From Allodiplogaster sudhausi (taxonomy: Eukaryota > Nematoda > Chromadorea > Rhabditida > Diplogasteridae), in assembly GCA_945643635.1 (NCBI GenBank), contig CALZFC010000020.1:5395001-5459000 (forward strand): DNA of 64,000 nucleotides, written 5' to 3'. The translations under genes were made by a program, and so were the position numbers. Position 1 is the first letter of the stretch. The number at the start of each line of letters is the position of its first letter. Shown here piece by piece: positions 1 through 14,100 of the stretch. The notes under the pieces are model-generated. The model saw nothing but the letters and a program-made list of their open reading frames with translations. It was not told the DNA's origin and made no database searches.

Positions 1-649
1 CAGTTATATGTATGTGTATTCCACCCCGTCCTATATGTTTCATGGAGAGGATCTTTTGCATCAAATCCATTGAAATAAGAGTTCTACTAATGATTTTGAT
101 GGAATGGAAAAGGAGCGTACACGCTGCACAATGGACGGGAGTGGCTCCAAGCTCAGTGGCAGACGAGATCTGCTCCATCCCCACACGGGAGAGCACGTAA
201 CGGGCCACCGAGAAGTGCCCCGACAGACAAGCCACATGCAGCAGGTTCTGGCCTGCAATCTCTCTCTCTCTCTCTCTCTCTTTATTTCTCTCTCTGTCTC
301 TCTGTCGATGTCAACCTTTGTTAGAGACAGTGTTGATATCTGCGTGAGCCTTCTCGACGAGAAAGCGAGTGGAGGCAATGCACCCCGCCTGCACAGCGTA
401 GACTGTCGCCGTGCAGCCTGCATGGCTAAGAATTACGAAAGGCAGACAAGCAACTGCTTATCTCCCAATCTACATTCTCTATCAAGCGCACCAAAGTTTT
501 CCTCTTTTTTTTCAATTCGAAATGCCATTGAAATATGCTCTCGACTTGACGTCCTCGTTAATACCAACCGAAGTCGTCGCGAGCCTTGACCATGCTGCCG
601 TCGTACTTCACGAGCACTCGTAGAAGGTCAACGTTCCCTGAAGACAGAG

Positions 650-687
<38 letters not shown>

Positions 688-1702
688 AGAGCGAGAGAGA
701 GATAAAGAGCGAGAGAGAGAGAGAGAGAGAGAAGAGCCTAATTTTAGATTGTGTATGGATCAGAATGTATTCTTGTTTATGATTGTAGAATGTTTATGAT
801 GGTTGATTATGTGACTTGTCGCGTGATCATTTGTTATTTGTTCCTTGCTTACTCTGAAGGAGTTGTGGAACGTGTTATAATGATAAATATGAGATTGAAA
901 AAAGACCAGAGCAGTGAGGGAGGAGAGATAGACAGAGAACGAGAATGAATATAAAAGAGTGAACGCATACGAATCAGGCATTGTTTGAACAAGGATACTA
1001 GAAGTAGCAGCCCAGAGGGCGTGTGACTACGCAAGAGAAAGTACACGGATGGACGACGAGACAGCATGAGGGAAGGAGAGAGTGAGAGAAATACATGGAA
1101 GGAGATAGTATACTGCGAGAGAGACGAGGATAAGATAAAAGAAAGAAGCGAAAAAGTGAGAAGAGCGATAGGATAAGCGGAAGTTGCACCTGGCAATTGG
1201 AATTGCCGCGCAAGCGCGAGTGTCTTGAGTGTCTTTTGTCTAAGTTGATCTCGAGACCTTCTCGCGCCTGATCTAACATCTCACGATTCCCTCATTCTCC
1301 ATCTCTCTCGTTACCTCTCGCTCTCTCCCTCTTTCTCTCTCTCTCCCGCTCTCTCTCCCTCTCTCCCTCTTTCTCTCTCTCCCGCTCTCTCTCCCTCTCT
1401 CTTTCTCTATCTTACTCTCTCCCATTCTTGCTCGAGCTCTTTATCTCTCTAACCATGCGCGGCGGCAACATGAAGTGGGAGCATACGTGCCCGATTCGGC
1501 AGCACAGCCAGAGGACGACCGAAGCGACCGAGCAGCCATAGCGCGTTGTCATTCTCGTCCCGAACTGTCGCGGCCATCAGCACGGAGGTACCATTCATGT
1601 CACTAGAGAGAAGAGAGTGAGAGAGAGAGAAGTAAATGAAAAGAGCGCCAGAGAGAAAGAGAGTGAGAAGAGAGTGAGCGAGAGAAAGAAATGAAAAGAG
1701 CG

Positions 1703-1753
<51 letters not shown>

Positions 1754-2563
1754 AAGCGAAGGAGAAACAGAGAGACAGAGACAGAGACAGAGATAAAGAT
1801 AGGGAAAGAGCGATGGAGCTGAGCCAAAACGAGACTGAGTAAAATAGATGCAAATGAGAAAAATAAAGGGATCCAGCAGCAATAAAAAGTAGAAAGAGAA
1901 ACTATGGGTTGGCCTCGAGAAGAGGGAAAGATTGCGAAAGAGGAAAGGAGAAGAAGGAATCGTACGGCAGCAAGGCAAGAGAAGCAGCGTCATCTCTCTT
2001 GTTGAGCAGAGTGCGCAGCAGCTGAGAGCGGCCGAGTGCAGCGGCCAGAAGGGCCGGCGATTCGCCAGCCGACGACTGCCAGCGACCAAGGGACGGGTCC
2101 AACGATAGCAACACTCTGGGTTCAGATCTCTTCTCTCTTGCAACTCTCTCCAATCTCTTCTTTTCATTTCTCCCTCTCTATACATTTCTCTCTTTTTTAA
2201 TCTCTCTCTACCTTTATCTTTTATTCTTCAATCCTTCCCCAAGGGCGAAATCAGTTTGATTATCATGGTTTACTACACACAAACGTGGTTGTGTTTTTCT
2301 TGTTCACTCGTTCGAAAAAAAACCCGAAGGCAGAGTAGCATTGAGTTTAGCCTATTTTTAGACCAGTCTCGTGCACTTGTTGATGCCGACGGCCTAGGCG
2401 CAATCCTGATTCTAGTCGGAGAGCAAACAAGAGAAGAGGTGCCTATCATGATAAACACCCGAGTTATCAGTCAAAGGTTGAGTTCATATATATCAACCGA
2501 CTCACAATCAAAGAGGGAAGGGAAAGAGCGCATAATCCTGCAGTGTTTTTTAAGTGATTTCTT

Positions 2564-2623
<60 letters not shown>

Positions 2624-2888
2624 TCATCTCTCTCTCCTTCCCTCTCTCTCTCTCTACTTCGCTTTCTCTCTCTCCATCTCTCTTCCTCTTTCTCTCTGTC
2701 CTCTCCCCTAACTTGGCGGAGTCGATGTCGTCGAATCGGACGGCAGCATGAAGTGCATTCTCTCCGTGTTCATCAACGACGTCGAGCCTCTCTCCTTTCA
2801 TGGCTGCGAGACAGCCGCCGTGGTGAGATTGGACTGCCGCGAGGGCGTCCGGGCAACACTCGTCATCGGGTGATGGGAGATGAACCAT
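1..2888 (-). CDS. Ankyrin-repeat protein, espin/forked-like (partial; C-terminus runs off the left edge)
   Basis: At least six short minus-strand exons encode degenerate ankyrin repeats: about 2707-2888 (ENALHAAV motif), 1980-2123 (ESPALLAAALGRSQLLRTLL), 1452-1595 (LPLHVAAAHG), 567-624 (GNVDLLRVLVKYDG), 332-424 (CTATVYAVQAGCIASTRFL) and about 110-255 (NLLHVACLSGHFSVARYVL, then GATPVHCAA). The 1452 and 567 exons join as one continuous helix-turn-helix, which supports the intron call. Repeat spacing and the alternation of hydrophobic helices resemble the N-terminal repeats of espin/forked actin-bundling proteins, but no actin-binding part is visible, so the family name is inference. The true start is unresolved; an upstream exon near 3040-3090 is possible. 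Introns are filled with (GA)n/(CT)n. Ankyrin identity is secure, the subfamily is not. Confidence 0.7.
1320..1410. repeat. CT-rich minisatellite in ankyrin gene intron
   Basis: Tandem copies of a unit like CTTTCTCTCTCTCCCGCTCT are visible around 1330-1400. Other tracts in the same gene: (CT)n at 260-300, (GA)n at 650-732 and 1704-1751, (CT)n at 2568-2700. Confidence 0.85.
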
Positions 2889-3669
2889 CTCGGAACTGGG
2901 TGGATGAGGGATCATGGAGATCGTGAGAGAAAGAGCGTTTATGGATAGAGAAGAGAGAAAGAGAGCGAGGGAGAGGGAGAATGTGGTGTGTGAGGGAAAG
3001 AGAATGAAATGATTGTAGAGGGGTAAGCTATATGGCAGTATTGCTTCGCAAGAGTGCACTCATCGGCAGCCACTGCATGACAAAGCGAGTAGATGAGCAA
3101 AGTTGTGTTTGTGGATGAGAGGGAGGAATGCCTCCGACGGAAGGGTGAGTAGAGAGTGAGTGAGAGAGGAGAGAGAAAGAGAGGGTAGAGAGAGAGATAG
3201 AGATAGAGAGAGACATAAAAGTAAACAGTATGTATGTAAACGGCAGGAATCAATAACAACAACTGGAAGGTAGTAGAAAGGTGAGTCAGGTTTTCCTGAC
3301 GGATGCAACCACAAGGTACGGAGCACTAGACGTAGGAATGCGTCTTCATTGAAGGAGGAAGAGGCGTGGCCAGTGCCAGAGTCCGTCTATCCCCCTAGCC
3401 CCCCCCCTCTCCATCCTGCTCACTCGCTGTGTTTGACTTGCGCACTCATCGGCTTCAAATACAATTGAGATAGGCTCGAAGTACCCTTCTCCCACTCGTT
3501 TCCTTCCAAACATGTCCTTTACTTCCAGGCAACTCTTGCTGTGTCTCTCTCCAAGCAGTGACCAAGGCATGGTTAGCGTGACATCTGTTTACCCACTGAC
3601 TACAGCATGTAAACAGCAAGAAAACAACAACAACAAAGATAACAAAGTAGCCGGTGTCGATTGTATTGT

Positions 3670-4421
3670 CTATTTCGGCGCTTGACTCCACTTGGCCAGC
3701 CACCCCTTCCGATTCTTTCGAAACATGAAGACATCGCACGAGAGGAGAACGCATTTGCATCGGCGGCAGCATCTCTGGGAAACATTCTTCTTTCATAAGC
3801 ATTTAGAAAAAAAAATTGACAATTGTTTACGGCACATACGGGAAGCACGTTCTTCTATCATTCCTAATCTCTCGCCCTTCCTGGCTCCCCTCACTGACAT
3901 CTGCCGATTCCACCGTCTTCAGAATTTTCTCTCGATCGGCGCCTGAGAATTCACTACACTTCCAGAGAGATTCAAAAACGAAGCTGCCGGAGGGAGAGTG
4001 GAGAAGGGGGAAGAATGGAGCACCGCCATCTGCCTGTTTAGTGAGGGGGTTAAGTGACATTTATTTTTTAATCGATATATTGCCATTATAAGCTAAAATG
4101 CACATATAAAATATAGAAGTTAATTAAAAGAGCAATAGTTTTGTAAAAAAAATAAAAATAAAAGGCAATGATGACTATAAAAATGTTTAAAGGTTGAATG
4201 GACAAAGAATACCTCACCTGAAATGCTTTCAGAATGTGAAGCTTCGTCTCTCCCGAAACATGCTCATTGTCAGCCTTGAGGAAGGACTGGAGGACATGGG
4301 AAGCCACGCGATGCTCGGCCATCTCGCGGATCTTCTCCTTCGGCAGCTCAGCCAGACAACGACACAGCAGCTTGCTATCTTTCATGGACAGAAGAGACTC
4401 CAGCAGGACGCTACCCTAAAA

Positions 4422-4469
<48 letters not shown>

Positions 4470-5505
4470 AGGAGAGACGCGAATATCCCAGGATCTACAG
4501 GGCTAGGAAAATATTGTAAGGAATTCATGTGGGGGAAAATACGACAGTAATCACAATACGGGTGGAAACTCAATGGCATAGATCTTGAAACATTCAAATT
4601 CTTTGATAAAAAAAATAAAATTGTTGCTAACATGAACACAGCAGGAGTCGAGAGCGAGATTATCCCCTTTATTATTATTCCAAGTGAGGAGGTTCACGAG
4701 AAACTGGTCCTTGTTAGAGGCCTGCAAGAAACCGGACTTGGCACTTTCTCATTGTACTCTTCTGTAAAAAGTTCAAGAAAAAGGCTTCCATTCACTGCAT
4801 TAAAAATTTGAAAAGAAAAACATTTTTCCATCTCACGCAAACAATAAAGAACGGTAACTAAAAAGAACCTTGTTGGCATTAAAGAAGCGACGAATGCTGA
4901 TGAGGAGAGTCTTGTGGAGGCCTTCATGGCGAGAGGAACACTCTATCAGAGACGAGACTATGCTTGGTCTTCCGGCAGCGAGGGCCGACTCGCAGTTCCC
5001 TCCCAACTCGTCCAGCACATCTGTAGCCTGCAGCTTCATTCTTGTCAATTGGTGGATCAACTCCATTTTATACTACACTTCAGGCTATCTCCATTCAAAT
5101 TAATACGGTTCACCTGGCTAGCATCCTGTGATCACTGATTTTAATGTGCTGTTGAACGAAAAAGATGAGAAACTGACGAGTTCGAATGACTTGACACTTC
5201 GGATGAGTGCCTGCAGAGGGAAGAATGCGAATTGATGACCGAAGAATCTGCGGGAAGCAACGCCCCCGCCGCAGACTGTCTGCCACAGTTCCTCCCTCTT
5301 TTCTTCTGTGACGTGAGAGACAATCTTCTCCCAGACACGCGAGGAGTTGCGCCCTTCCCATGAAGAGTGCAGAGAAGACAGGCCAGATTCACCCTCTGAA
5401 GTGGTATTCAAAAGGGTGGAAACCACTTTTAAAGGTACTCAGAGATCAAGAAGAGAAAAATGAGAGAGAATGAGTAAGCACTAGAGAGAGAGGAGAGAGA
5501 GAGAG

Positions 5506-5537
<32 letters not shown>

Positions 5538-5548
5538 AGGGAAAGGAA

Positions 5549-5600
<52 letters not shown>

Positions 5601-7360
5601 ACCTCTGTTAGCATATTCGATAGCAGACGTAGCGAGCATAGATGCGAGTGATTCCTTGGAAGAGATTCCTTCTTCCACCCCCAGTCCCTCTTGCACAACA
5701 AGGGAAACTCGCGCATCGCTAAGATGATCTGCAACTCACGCTCCACATTCCAAGCCAAAAACAGTTATTCGACTAATTAAGAAAGAAAACAGATGACGGA
5801 GGATCAAATCTATGAAGTGTACCTCTAAGTGTCGCATAGTCGGAAAGCAGCTGAAGAATTGGCTGTGCAGATGACCTCCAGGGACGAAAACTAAGTTGCT
5901 TTTTCTTCTTTCCAACTTCCTGCAAAACAGGTTCAATAGCGATTTAGAGGGTTTGAATGGAAAAAAAGCAAATCTGCCATGCAAGAATGAAATTGCAGGA
6001 CCCTGCACCTGTCCTGGTTGGCAGCAAACTTTGAGAATAGCGCGAGCGATAAAAGAAGCCTTCTGGTCATAGCAGACATCCATCCAATTCTCAGCCACTA
6101 TCTCACTTAGCTTGGAGATCATCTAAGTACAACTCATTTATTCAATAACATACGAGACCAACAATGCTCAGGTGGTTTCATTTGGTAAAATTCTGCAGTA
6201 TTATACACTAATTCTTACATCCACAATAATTGTTTTCGTAGGGTGCGTAGGCGTGACTTATTAAAGTCTATATAGTGTTCTAGCTGGTCATCTTGGGTGT
6301 TGTACACTTAACAGTAGGGTAGACAAAGGCTATTTGGGAGGAAGTCGACCACATAATTGTTTTCGTAAGTTGTGTGGGCGTGACTTACTTTAAACTTCAA
6401 AGAGTAAGAAACAACTTGCTAACCTCAACATGTTCCGATTTCGTGGCCGGATCGAGGGCATTCAGCAGTTTCTCGAGAACTTTGCTCGCAGATCCGGAGA
6501 AGAACAGAGCGAGTATTCTCTTCTTCTTCAGTCGACAGATCGCTTGGAGAAAGCGGCACGCTGCTGCTGGATCGCGGCCTGAAGTTCTAATAATCTCCAC
6601 TACTCTCTTTTCTATTCCAGAACAAGAGATTACTCACTTTTATCTTCCACTGGCCATCTTCCCTCTGAAATGGACTGACAGAATATGCTCTCAACGAGAG
6701 TGCATGACAGGTGGAAGGACAGCAACTGTTCCTCGTGTCCGCTGCACTCTTCCGCGCATCTTTCCAGGATCGTGGGATCTTCAAGAATAAATTATGGAAA
6801 TGAAGAATGCTCTAGTTTGTTCGAAATTTAAATGTATATTTGTTTGTTTGGATTCTCTTTTCGAATGGAGTGATGAGAGAATGAAGAATAACATGCTCCG
6901 CCACCAGAATGGACAACGTACCAGGCTGGTCCGCGGCTTCGATGAGCTCTTTCATGTTGTGGAGATAAGAGACGAGCTGGGTTGGGAAGGTGGTTTGGTC
7001 TTCTTCTGCGGCCGATAACATCGAAGGCACTTCCTCGTGCTCGTTCTGCTCTTCATTCCACTCACTCCTTCTCTGCCCTCTCTCCGTTCCGCTTCCATCT
7101 ATATTCGCTACTGTTTTCCAAAGCTTAACTATATGAATAGCTTGAAATAAGATAGAACCACTGAAAAAAAAATATTGGAACTAACAGTGCGATCCGGCTC
7201 CCTCCACATAGCCGTACTTACTATTGAAGCTGTCTTCTCTCTCGTAGCTGTTCTCCTCCTCTTTATTGTTATATCCGTATTTCGAGTTGTTCGAGTTGAA
7301 GCTGCCTTCCCTTCCACAGGTAGCGTTTTCTTCACTTGGTACCTTCCTCTTTCTTGTCAT
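3670..7360 (-). CDS. nop-9: NOP9-like Pumilio-repeat nucleolar RNA-binding protein
   Basis: The start at 7360 (MTRKRKVPSEE) begins a basic, charged N-terminus; the first intron has a clean GTAAGT donor and joins in frame to an acidic exon at about 6924-7110 ending near FPTQLVSYLHNMKELIEAAD. Later exons carry Pumilio-type helices: about 6640-6780 (QLLSFHLSCTLVESIF), 6420-6600 (GSASKVLEKLLNALDP), 5990-6122 (DQKASFIARAILKVC), 5600-5735, 5240-5400 (NSSRVWEKIVSHV), 4880-5050, 4210-4400 (HRVASHVLQSFLKAD) and 3890-3990 (GSFVFESLWKC). A terminal exon ending in a TAG at 3670-3672 reads KNRKGWLAKWSQAPK, as in the basic tails of NOP9 proteins. NOP9 binds pre-rRNA during small-subunit maturation in the nucleolus. 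The repeats are divergent and the last two exon joins are uncertain. It lies on the same strand as Ras, about 1.2 kb downstream of it. Confidence 0.75.
5470..5597. repeat. (GA)n tract in NOP9 intron
   Basis: About 125 bp of GA repeat with GGAGA interruptions; polypyrimidine on the transcribed strand of the NOP9-like gene. A second tract lies at 4422-4466 in the same gene. Confidence 0.92.
6222..6387 (+). repeat. Direct repeat pair in NOP9 intron
   Basis: A 38-bp sequence around ATAATTGTTTTCGTA and GGCGTGACTTA occurs at 6222-6260 and again at 6350-6387 with four or five mismatches, 128 bp apart. It could be two ends of a small element or a local duplication. Confidence 0.7.
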
Positions 7361-8525
7361 ATTAGCTGTTCACAAGGAAAGATATCGGCTTATTCTATTT
7401 TGCATGACATTCTAGTCTGTCTGAAATTTCAGGACACCCTGTTCAACAAGGGCAGCATTTAGCTGATCTTTCTTAAATATCTCATCGACTACCATATATA
7501 TATTTTTATTAATTCGAATAATTCTTAGCGACCTATCATTAATCTTAATTTACAACAATATCAAAACTTCATCCCAGAATCCTTTCTGATAGCGAAGCTT
7601 GCATTGTAGAGAATAAAATCTTAGAAGCAAGTCAGAGGGATTTGAAAAGTACAAAGAATAATATCAACGCCACAAAAATGAAACTTTTGAGTATAATAAG
7701 AAAAAGGAAAAAGCAGTGAGCGAGCATCTACTTTTCCTCTTCCCATTCAATCATAAATAGGCATTTATATACGCGTGAAGGCGATATCAAGCTTCGCAAA
7801 GGTAACTAACAAAGGGAAATAAAAGAATGCTCACAGTTCTAGCTTTCTTGCAGGCTATTTCTGAATGGTGGAAAAGGAGTAAGTAGATGAACATTTCAGT
7901 CAGCAAATGTCTGGAAAAACCCACATCTATAACGTGTCAAACTCCCAAAACTGATGAGCTAATAATAGAATAGCCTTAATTTTCAGCCTATATTACTGTA
8001 CAAAAGATTTTAGCTATCAGCATATAGCGGCAAAGTATAGAGATACTCGGCTTAGCGACGACTAGAAGGGGAGAGGCAAAGAAAATGAAAACTACACAAC
8101 TCACAACGCCTCGTCATATACCGTTAATTTCCGACAAAGCGGAGCAGAATTTCGAAAAGAATTGAACAGCAAAAGGGCTCAGGCACCTCAGCTGAGAAGC
8201 GATATTCATTTACATAAAAGAGAAAAGAGCCGCAAACTATCCGCATATCAATGTGTGCACACTCTGTGGAACGCAGACGATAGAGGGAGTGAAAGAAAGT
8301 GAGCGTATTTGAGAGAGAGGGGAAGAGAGCAGACAAAAAGAAGATCCTCCCACTACTCTAGAAGGTGGAAATCAACCGGAGAATGGAAACATTAAAGAAT
8401 CATTAAACATGGATTCTTTCAAAGGTTCAATCGTTCGCGGAGTATGAACTTGAAGAAGGCAAAGATACGGTATAAAATACGGAGAATGTGGAAAAATGTA
8501 CTGTAGAATGTACGGACGTTGTTTC
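7361..8525. other. Spacer between NOP9-like and Ras genes
   Basis: About 1.16 kb of AT-rich sequence holding the presumed NOP9 promoter (next to 7360) and the Ras 3' flank (next to 8526). No open frame with recognisable content on either strand, and no RNA gene seen. Several AATAAA-like strings occur, but none can be assigned without transcript data. Confidence 0.5.
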
Positions 8526-10658
<2,133 letters not shown>

Positions 10659-12082
10659 ATGGTCGGCTTCGGTGGAGACGTTTTCGATGGGGTGCGCAGC
10701 TTCCTCACCATGGAGGATCTCATCGCAGACATTCCGTCGCCCCTTCTCGATGTTGAGGAGATGCTTCTGCATCAGAAAGGAGCGAAGGAGGTGAACAGCT
10801 GATTCCTTTAATGGAGCGAAGGAGCAGTTCATAAAAGACAGTTAACTAGAACGCTATATCGTTCTCCCGTGGGGCTTATGTAAACTCTGTCGTTTAAGGT
10901 GCCATTCAACGGAATGGATAAAAGTGGACGCGGAGTATGCTTGAAGCACATCCAAGGAATGTGTCCTCTTGGTAACTTCTGCCCATTAAGACATCTTGTT
11001 GGCGACAAGGCTGTTGTCTGCAAGCACTGGCTTAGAGGATTGTGTAAGAAGGTGAGCACGTTGTTTCATTGAGGATGCTCAAATAAAATACCACTACTAA
11101 CAAAAGAGGATTGAGCTTGTAAATAACGAACTCTTAAAGGGAGACATGTGTGAATTCCTTCACGAGTACGATCTGAGCAAGATGCCGGAGTGCTTCTTCT
11201 TCTCCAAATATCAAGCGTGCAGCAATCGCGAATGCCCCTTCAGACACATCGATCCAGAGAGCAAAATCAAGGACTGTCCTTGGTATGACCGCGGATTCTG
11301 CCGACACGGTACATCTTTTCCTTCTTTAATTTTATTTCTTCCACTCTTACTTTTCGTAAGATTGATACAAAAACAGCAATACCACAATTTTACCTTTATG
11401 TTCGAAGTTCGCTTTGAGGTCCTTTCTGCAAGCATCGCCACAGAAGAAGAGTTCTTTGCCCAAATTACATCGCGGGTTTCTGCAAGGAAGGACCCAGCTG
11501 CAAGTTCGCTCATCCAACTTTCAATCTTCCGGCCCAAGAGAACTCTTCGTCAAATAACCGGAGGATGTTCAACCAACAAATTGTCTGTCACAATTGTCAC
11601 GAGCGCGGCCACAAGGCAACCCATTGTCCTCATCTTCCAACTCAGCAGCAGGTTTTCGTCATCCTTTGTTTGCTCTCACATTTCGTTCTAATTTATTATT
11701 TCTTTTTGTTAAGCCAAACATCTCATGTTCTAAGAAGCGTTTTGAATATGCCAATTGTTCAGCATATGAAAACCGTGGAGCGTGCCCCGACAACACCCGC
11801 AGTTGATGTTGGCAGCCTCTTCCCAGACAAGAAGGCTCTCTCGGAAGTCACTTGCTACAAGGTTTCTGTGCTAAAGGATCTTTTTGCATATCTAAGGAGA
11901 CGTTGGGAATGTCTTCACCTTCTATTACCGTATACTTTTAGTGTGGAGAGAAGGGCCACTACGCGAACAGGTGTACGAAAGGGATGCTGGCGTTTCTCTC
12001 CAATTCAGCGAATCAAGCAACCGAGCAGCGGGAAAAAGACGAAAGGGAAGCCAGTCAAGGAGTTCCATTTTCTCATCGTTGA
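10659..12082 (+). CDS. cpsf-4: CPSF30 (cleavage and polyadenylation specificity factor, 30 kDa subunit)
   Basis: Six exons (10659-10790, 10899-11051, 11140-11308, 11419-11651, 11763-11861, 11942-12082) join in frame to 308 residues. Five CCCH zinc fingers follow an acidic N-terminus: the core reads [71 protein letters not shown] and [21 protein letters not shown], closely matching animal CPSF4. The C-terminus carries two CCHC zinc knuckles, [15 protein letters not shown] and [16 protein letters not shown]. In the 3'-end processing complex this subunit recognises the AAUAAA signal with WDR33. Known CPSF4 proteins I recall usually have a single knuckle. The stop is only 181 bp before the next start codon on the same strand. 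Confidence 0.95.
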
Positions 12083-12263
12083 TAATAATTATCTCTTGTT
12101 TATTTTCATAGTTATTACGATCTCACGACTGATAAAGAATGCCGGTATTATAATTGTTCAGCTCCGATTGGATCGTGTTGTTTTCACGATGTTCTATCTG
12201 CAATGTTTTATATTTCTTCATGATATTGAACGAGAGTTTATAAATGGAGGTTGACCATAAAAG

Positions 12264-13841
12264 ATGTCGAAGCGGCGTGGGGCAGGGAGCAGCCACGGAG
12301 AGAAGTCGGGCAGTGCGAAGAAGAAGAAGGAGGAAAAGAAGAGGACGGACCGCTCCACAACTGCTTCCCCTCCCCCTGCCAAGCAGCCTCTCTCTGTCAA
12401 CGCAGCTCAGGCACCCTTCCTTTTTCTAAGCTTTATGGAAGTACCCATTACTACCGTGCCCTTCTTACTCAGCTCATTCATCGCAATCGTATTGTAGGCT
12501 TCGACAAGTTGCGATAAGAAAGTTGTGCCTAGAGGGTACATGCTTCCGCTTGCCAAGATTAACGCGCAAATAACCTGCTCCATTTGTAAGGTACAGATGT
12601 TAAATAACCATTTTATTAGGTGTGTTAGAATGTTATATGCAGAAATTTATTGCCAAATTCACTTGCTGTTACAAATTCTTCTGTCTCTTTTTTTTTTAAA
12701 TAGATAACCACAACTGATGAATAAAGGTGTTTCTAGGGATATCTGATTGATGCTACGACCGTCACCGAATGCCTGCATACCTTCTGCAAAAGGTGTGCAA
12801 TATAACTTTGTATCTTCAACAGAAATGATTTGCGTAATTTTATTTTGTTGTGATTTAAGCTGTCTGCTGAATCACTTCGAAGAGAACAACAACAACTGCC
12901 CGAAGTGTGACCAACTCATCCACCAGTCCCACCCTTCGCATTACGTCTCTTTCGACCGAACTCTCCAGGACATTGTTTACAAGCTCGTGCCTGGTTTCTC
13001 AATCGCCTTATGCATGCTTTCTTTCCTTTGTCCATTTGGTTTGAATAAGCTTTAATCCTTAGAAGAAAAGTGAAAATTTGCTGACTTGTTAAACTATTTG
13101 ATTATCGCATTTATGTTGTCCATTTTCAGGACTCCTAAAGTCAGAAGAAGCTCAACGAGCGGAGTATCGCGCATCTCGGAAGAAGACCACGAAGGATCCA
13201 GCAGTCGAGGACGAAGATACGAAGAAGAAGAAAGAGGAAGACGAGTGCGAACCCACCAACCGATGCTACCCCGATCTATCTCCTTCCTTCTCCCATCACA
13301 GACAGGATGAACAGGTTTATATTCCTTTTGTGTATGCCTTACAACCAGTTGGTTCTGGAGAATTATAAAATAACGCTAAGTAATTGATTGTGGCTTGATA
13401 ATGATCGGCCATTGATTAAGCTTGTGATCCGTTTGATTCCTGAGCGAGGCTTGCCTGCCATTCCTCGGCCAATTATACGCACTTCTCATCAGACCACCGT
13501 TAACGCTCTAAAGAGGTTTGGTCACTGGGCTTTTGATTTTTCTTATAACCCGATTGATTTTTTTCTTATAACCCATGAAAATGGGCAGCTTCTATTGGCT
13601 TTTAACCCAATATCGTTTTGAATTATGAGTTGTTGTCCTGTGCAGATACATTGCTCTGGTGTTGTGGAAGGACAAGGCGAAGTACAACAGCTTGGACATC
13701 TACTGCAATGGAGATCTGATGGGCCGGGACTACTCCATGCGCTTCATTCGAGTCACTCGCTGGATGCATCATCGCCCTTCCACTCCTCTCGTTCTCACTT
13801 ATCGCAAGCATATTGAAGACCGCGCTCCCACTACCACCTGA
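12264..13841 (+). CDS. Polycomb group RING finger protein, PCGF3/5-like
   Basis: Seven exons: 12264-about 12440 (or 12410), 12498-12590, 12737-12792, 12860-12993, 13130-13314, 13421-13515, 13646-13841; about 301-311 residues. A Lys-rich N-terminus is followed by a RING domain ([28 protein letters not shown], with the second Cys pair in NNCPKCDQLIHQSHP) and the diagnostic FDRTLQDIVYKLVPGL. The C-terminus is a RAWUL ubiquitin-like domain (YNSLDIYCNGDLMGRDYSMRF, then VTRWM). PCGF proteins pair with RING1/2 to form PRC1, which ubiquitinates histone H2A. The first donor is ambiguous: a weak GTACCC at 12441 and a GC site at 12411 are both in phase. The gap to the V-ATPase gene is 259 bp. Confidence 0.9.
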
Positions 13842-14100
13842 GGCTGTCGTTCCTAAGCCCCTATTATAACAAGCTAATATTGCATTTACGGTTATATCAT
13901 AACTATTATCACCATTTCATTGTTTGTCATCTAACTAACTAAGATATCGAAATTATTGTATATATATATGAGAATTTTTTATTAAAATGTACTTAATTGG
14001 AATGTTTGATTGTTGGAAGTATGCAAACGTTCTGGCGTTGCGAATATCTCTCCTTGGCCGCCCAACAGTGGTTAGTGATGATTGTGGTTGGAATGGGAGA

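Noticed and set aside
13987..14100. Upstream in-frame extension of V-ATPase A
   Set aside because: The extra 38 residues have no counterpart in the family, and the Met at 14101 directly precedes the conserved N-terminus.
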